Source: Tillus elongatus (Eukaryota > Arthropoda > Insecta > Coleoptera > Cleridae). Taken from it: 64,000 nt of DNA. How positions within the stretch are numbered: position 1 is the first letter of the stretch; each line of letters opens with the position of its first letter. The stretch spans positions 18,713,971 through 18,777,970 of the forward strand of contig OZ023267.1 in NCBI GenBank assembly GCA_964006375.1, read 5' to 3'. Below are positions 61,523 through 64,000 of the stretch, piece after piece. The translations under genes were made by a program, and so were the position numbers. The notes under the pieces were generated by a model. It did no database searches, was not told the DNA's origin, and saw only the letters and a list, made by a program, of their open reading frames with translations.

Positions 61523-62345
61523 TCCGAGCGATAACTCAAAAAATACTTCACTGATTTGAACGAACCTTGGACATATCTTTATTGTATTACACCGCGGACG
61601 AGTTCGTATATCAGCTATAACGAATATTTTTTTCCAACAAAAATATACAAAATGTGTTTAAAAACGCTATATTTTTGTAAGTATCAGAGTAACTGGAATG
61701 AGACTTTACATGTGGCTAGAAATGGTGTAAATAAACCTATGTTGTGAATTTTAAGTAATTTGGTACACAATATTTATAGTTATTTCCAAATTAAAAATAA
61801 AATCTGAAAGGCATGCGTTGAAACGACTTGGTGGTTAAAGTCCAATGCCTGACGGACAGAGTACTTAACTGCCACGCGTAGATTGATTCATACAACAGGT
61901 ATAAACCATACATCGACGGTAACTAAACTAAATAGATAACAGGAATAAAACATACTACCAGAACCAACAATCGTGAAATCTCGGCCACAAATATCACAAA
62001 TGACAGACGACATGAAATTAAAAATTTGCCAAGTGATTGTTATTTAACTGGGGATCCAATCAATTTTTAAAATACACTATATTTGTAGCTTGATGAGCGG
62101 CATCAAATACATTTTTAGCACAGTATAGATATATTATGCTGTGGTTTTGGACTGAAGGTGTAGCATAATATAGTAGAAATGTAAACAAAGTCAAGTCGTG
62201 TCTATAAGAATGACTCTAAAATAGTTTCTTTTATATTTAAACTTAAACATAAGACGTCGTATAGGACCGAAACAGTCGTCGAATGTGTTTCAATGGCAAT
62301 TCAACCAATTCTGTAATTAATTGTTACGTATACTTTTAATATAAT
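61453..62345 (-). repeat. Family B, right half
   Basis: A (TA)n array (61,453-61,519) is followed by the left module ('cgagcgataactcaaaaaat') and the family B body, which matches 17,280-17,700 inverted and 47,840-48,500. It completes the copy begun at 52,720. Confidence 0.7.
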
Positions 62346-62399
62346 ATCCCGGGCATGAATCCGGTGTCAAGTATCATGTAAACAAAACGGTAGTTAACG

Positions 62400-62465
62400 T
62401 ATCTTTAGATAGCTTAGTTTGCGTGTTGGTCTTCTACGTAGAAGGTTGCGTGTTCGATTTGGTGT
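62400..62465 (+). repeat. tRNA-like sequence after family B
   Basis: TAGCTTAGTTTG (A-box-like), a 'cttctacgtagaag' hairpin in anticodon-arm position and GTTCGATTT (B-box-like) at tRNA spacing. It corresponds to 48,546-48,615. The T arm pairs poorly, so it is not called a tRNA gene. Confidence 0.5.
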
Positions 62466-63059
62466 TTAAAAGTGTTGTGGTGAATTCGCTGAAGGTCTTG
62501 ACTGTGTAAGCTTTTTGATTATTGGCTTATATTCTTTAGATATTTTATTTATATAATTATGTGTGCTTTATGCGGATGATTTCATGCATATTATTATACT
62601 TTCTGGCTTGTTCTATATACATAACGTATACCAGATAACTAATAGATATGTCTATGTCTATATTACCGAAAATCATAAATAAAGCTGTTTTGATGAAATT
62701 TGGTACATATATGTCCTCGATGGAAGCTTATGCACATATCAAAATTAAAGTTTCCATGTTAATAGAAAAATGATGTATTGGAGGTTGAAATAAATTGGCT
62801 GCAATAACGCACTTACTGCGTTTGAACTATTTACAACCAATATTTTAGAAGATCAAAACGATATTGGATTAGATGCTCCAAAATAATCGGCCAGTCTGTG
62901 GGTATTGATCAATCACAAGCCGTGTCTAAAATGCCGATTTTTAAACAAATAATCTAGAGCAGATGTAGCTTGGTAAAGACAAATGTTGTGCTTTGCAAGG
63001 TCATAAATTTCTTTTTCCACAGTTACTTTTCTTCATTTATTTTAAATGTTTGCAGAAAC
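62466..63059. other. Spacer with a partial TA-unit
   Basis: About 62,620-62,822 is a short TA-unit fragment, ending in the reversed 'gcaataacgcacttactgcg' end. No gene was seen. Confidence 0.45.
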
Positions 63060-63535
63060 TGTTTTTTTTTTTAATTTCACCAACACACTAAGAGGGCTTA
63101 CAGCGTCAATACTATCGTACCGTGGGTGTTGACAAGGAGGAAAGAGGCAACTTGGTAATTCTGGACTTGAAGGTCTGGAGGTTCGGAGGAGAAGGAAAAC
63201 ATGTGCCGGCAAGGAATTCCACAACTTGGAAGTCCTCGGGACAAAACAGCGGGCATAACAAGATGTGCTGTGTCTGGTGACCTGGACAGTTAAAGGGTGC
63301 ATTCACTCTGTTCCCCTGGTATATCTGTTGGGGGCAGCAGGTGTAGGAACTATGGAAGAAAGCTCCTCTGAGCAGTGCCCGTGCAGATATCTATAAAAGA
63401 GAGAAAGAGGTCACCAACGTTGGTGGGAAAGGGATGGCAGCCTTTGGGTGAGGTCAGGGTCACCGATGAGACATATAGCTCTCTTTTGAATGGAGTCCAG
63501 GATAGCGAGTGCAGAAGCGGCATTTGGCAGTTTAG
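63060..63535 (-). pseudogene. LINE-A 3' fragment
   Basis: Minus-strand frames read MNAPFNCPGHQTQH / MHPLTVQVTRHSTSCYARCF and FVPRTSKLWNSLPAHVF, the C-terminal region of the same LINE as at 14,765 and 45,809. The 3' end has an A-run (63,061-63,072 as T). The 5' side is truncated near 63,535. Confidence 0.7.
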
Positions 63536-64000
63536 ATATGTTGCTTTGGAACAGATTATTCCTGAAGAGGTGGCCGGTACGTAATGTCAGATTTAATAAT
63601 TTCTTAATGAAGATTCAAAAACAAATCTGACATTTATCTATGGGAGAACAAAATATTACGTGGCATGTGTTGGATAAGTTATTTTGTTGTTTCTGTATTA
63701 TGTTTAATTTACTTGAACCACTTGATGCAGGGTAATTTTTAAGGCAATAAATTATGAAATTGAATTGAACTCTAGTGGAAATGGTGTGGTAATATCAGGA
63801 AATTACTGACGTCTGCAAAATAAAACAAGAAAATTAAAAAAACAGCATGATGAATAACTGGAGCCGTCGATTATTTTTGTAGGTATATAACACATAAGAA
63901 TTCAATACAGTAAAAGGAGAGCAACCCTTTCAGCAATATCTTTCAGTATCAACGGCGGCATCGTTCTATTCTCATACTGTAAACTTATCATAAAAAGAAC
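63536..64000. other. Unassigned end of window
   Basis: A short inverted repeat ('gtcagattt'/'aaatctgac', about 63,576-63,632) is the only structure seen. Confidence 0.4.

Overview
The window is AT-rich animal DNA, most likely from an insect. It holds a BEL/Pao and a Ty3/Gypsy LTR element, several Penelope-like elements (PLEs) with GIY-YIG endonucleases, Jockey/CR1-type and RNase H-bearing LINE fragments, a ZMYM1-like hAT and a Tc1/mariner-superfamily relic. This mix fits an arthropod genome; the species cannot be named from the sequence. I recognise no host gene. Nearly everything that can be assigned is a transposable element, a microsatellite or a remnant.

Layout. 1-8 kb: TA-unit repeats (non-coding modules around long (TA)n arrays, ending in a palindrome), a MITE, a tRNA-type SINE, a PLE relic and a SINE with a perfect 15-bp target-site duplication (TSD). 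8-15.5 kb: a broken CR1/Jockey-like LINE, a hammerhead-bearing repeat with a small ORF, a mariner-like relic and a LINE 3' end. 16-30 kb: an (ATAC)n/(TA)n array, long TA-units and three decayed LINEs. 30.4-33.6 kb: a PLE with inverted terminal repeats. 34.3-37.0 kb: a dead hAT with TIRs and 8-bp TSD. 37.8-44.6 kb: an apparently intact Gypsy element with two 745-bp LTRs in which I see no difference. 44.7-52.7 kb: more TA-units, a LINE and a 310-bp-period hammerhead array. 52.7-62.5 kb: a four-deep nest in which a 74-bp retroposon sits in a BEL element, the BEL sits in a PLE, and the PLE sits in the (TA)n array of an older repeat. 62.5-64 kb: fragments.

The most interesting system is a set of hammerhead self-cleaving ribozyme motifs in four sequence families, three of them tied to PLE terminal repeats. 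All four have a palindromic helix III, which suggests cleavage as dimers. One lies in a 167-bp insertion with a perfect 12-bp TSD. The second is the Gypsy element: its LTR has an hsp70-like promoter (regularly spaced heat-shock units about 30 bp upstream of a TATA box, then an initiator-like repeat), and gag and pol are joined by a canonical GGGAAAC -1 frameshift heptamer. It looks young, complete and possibly heat-inducible.
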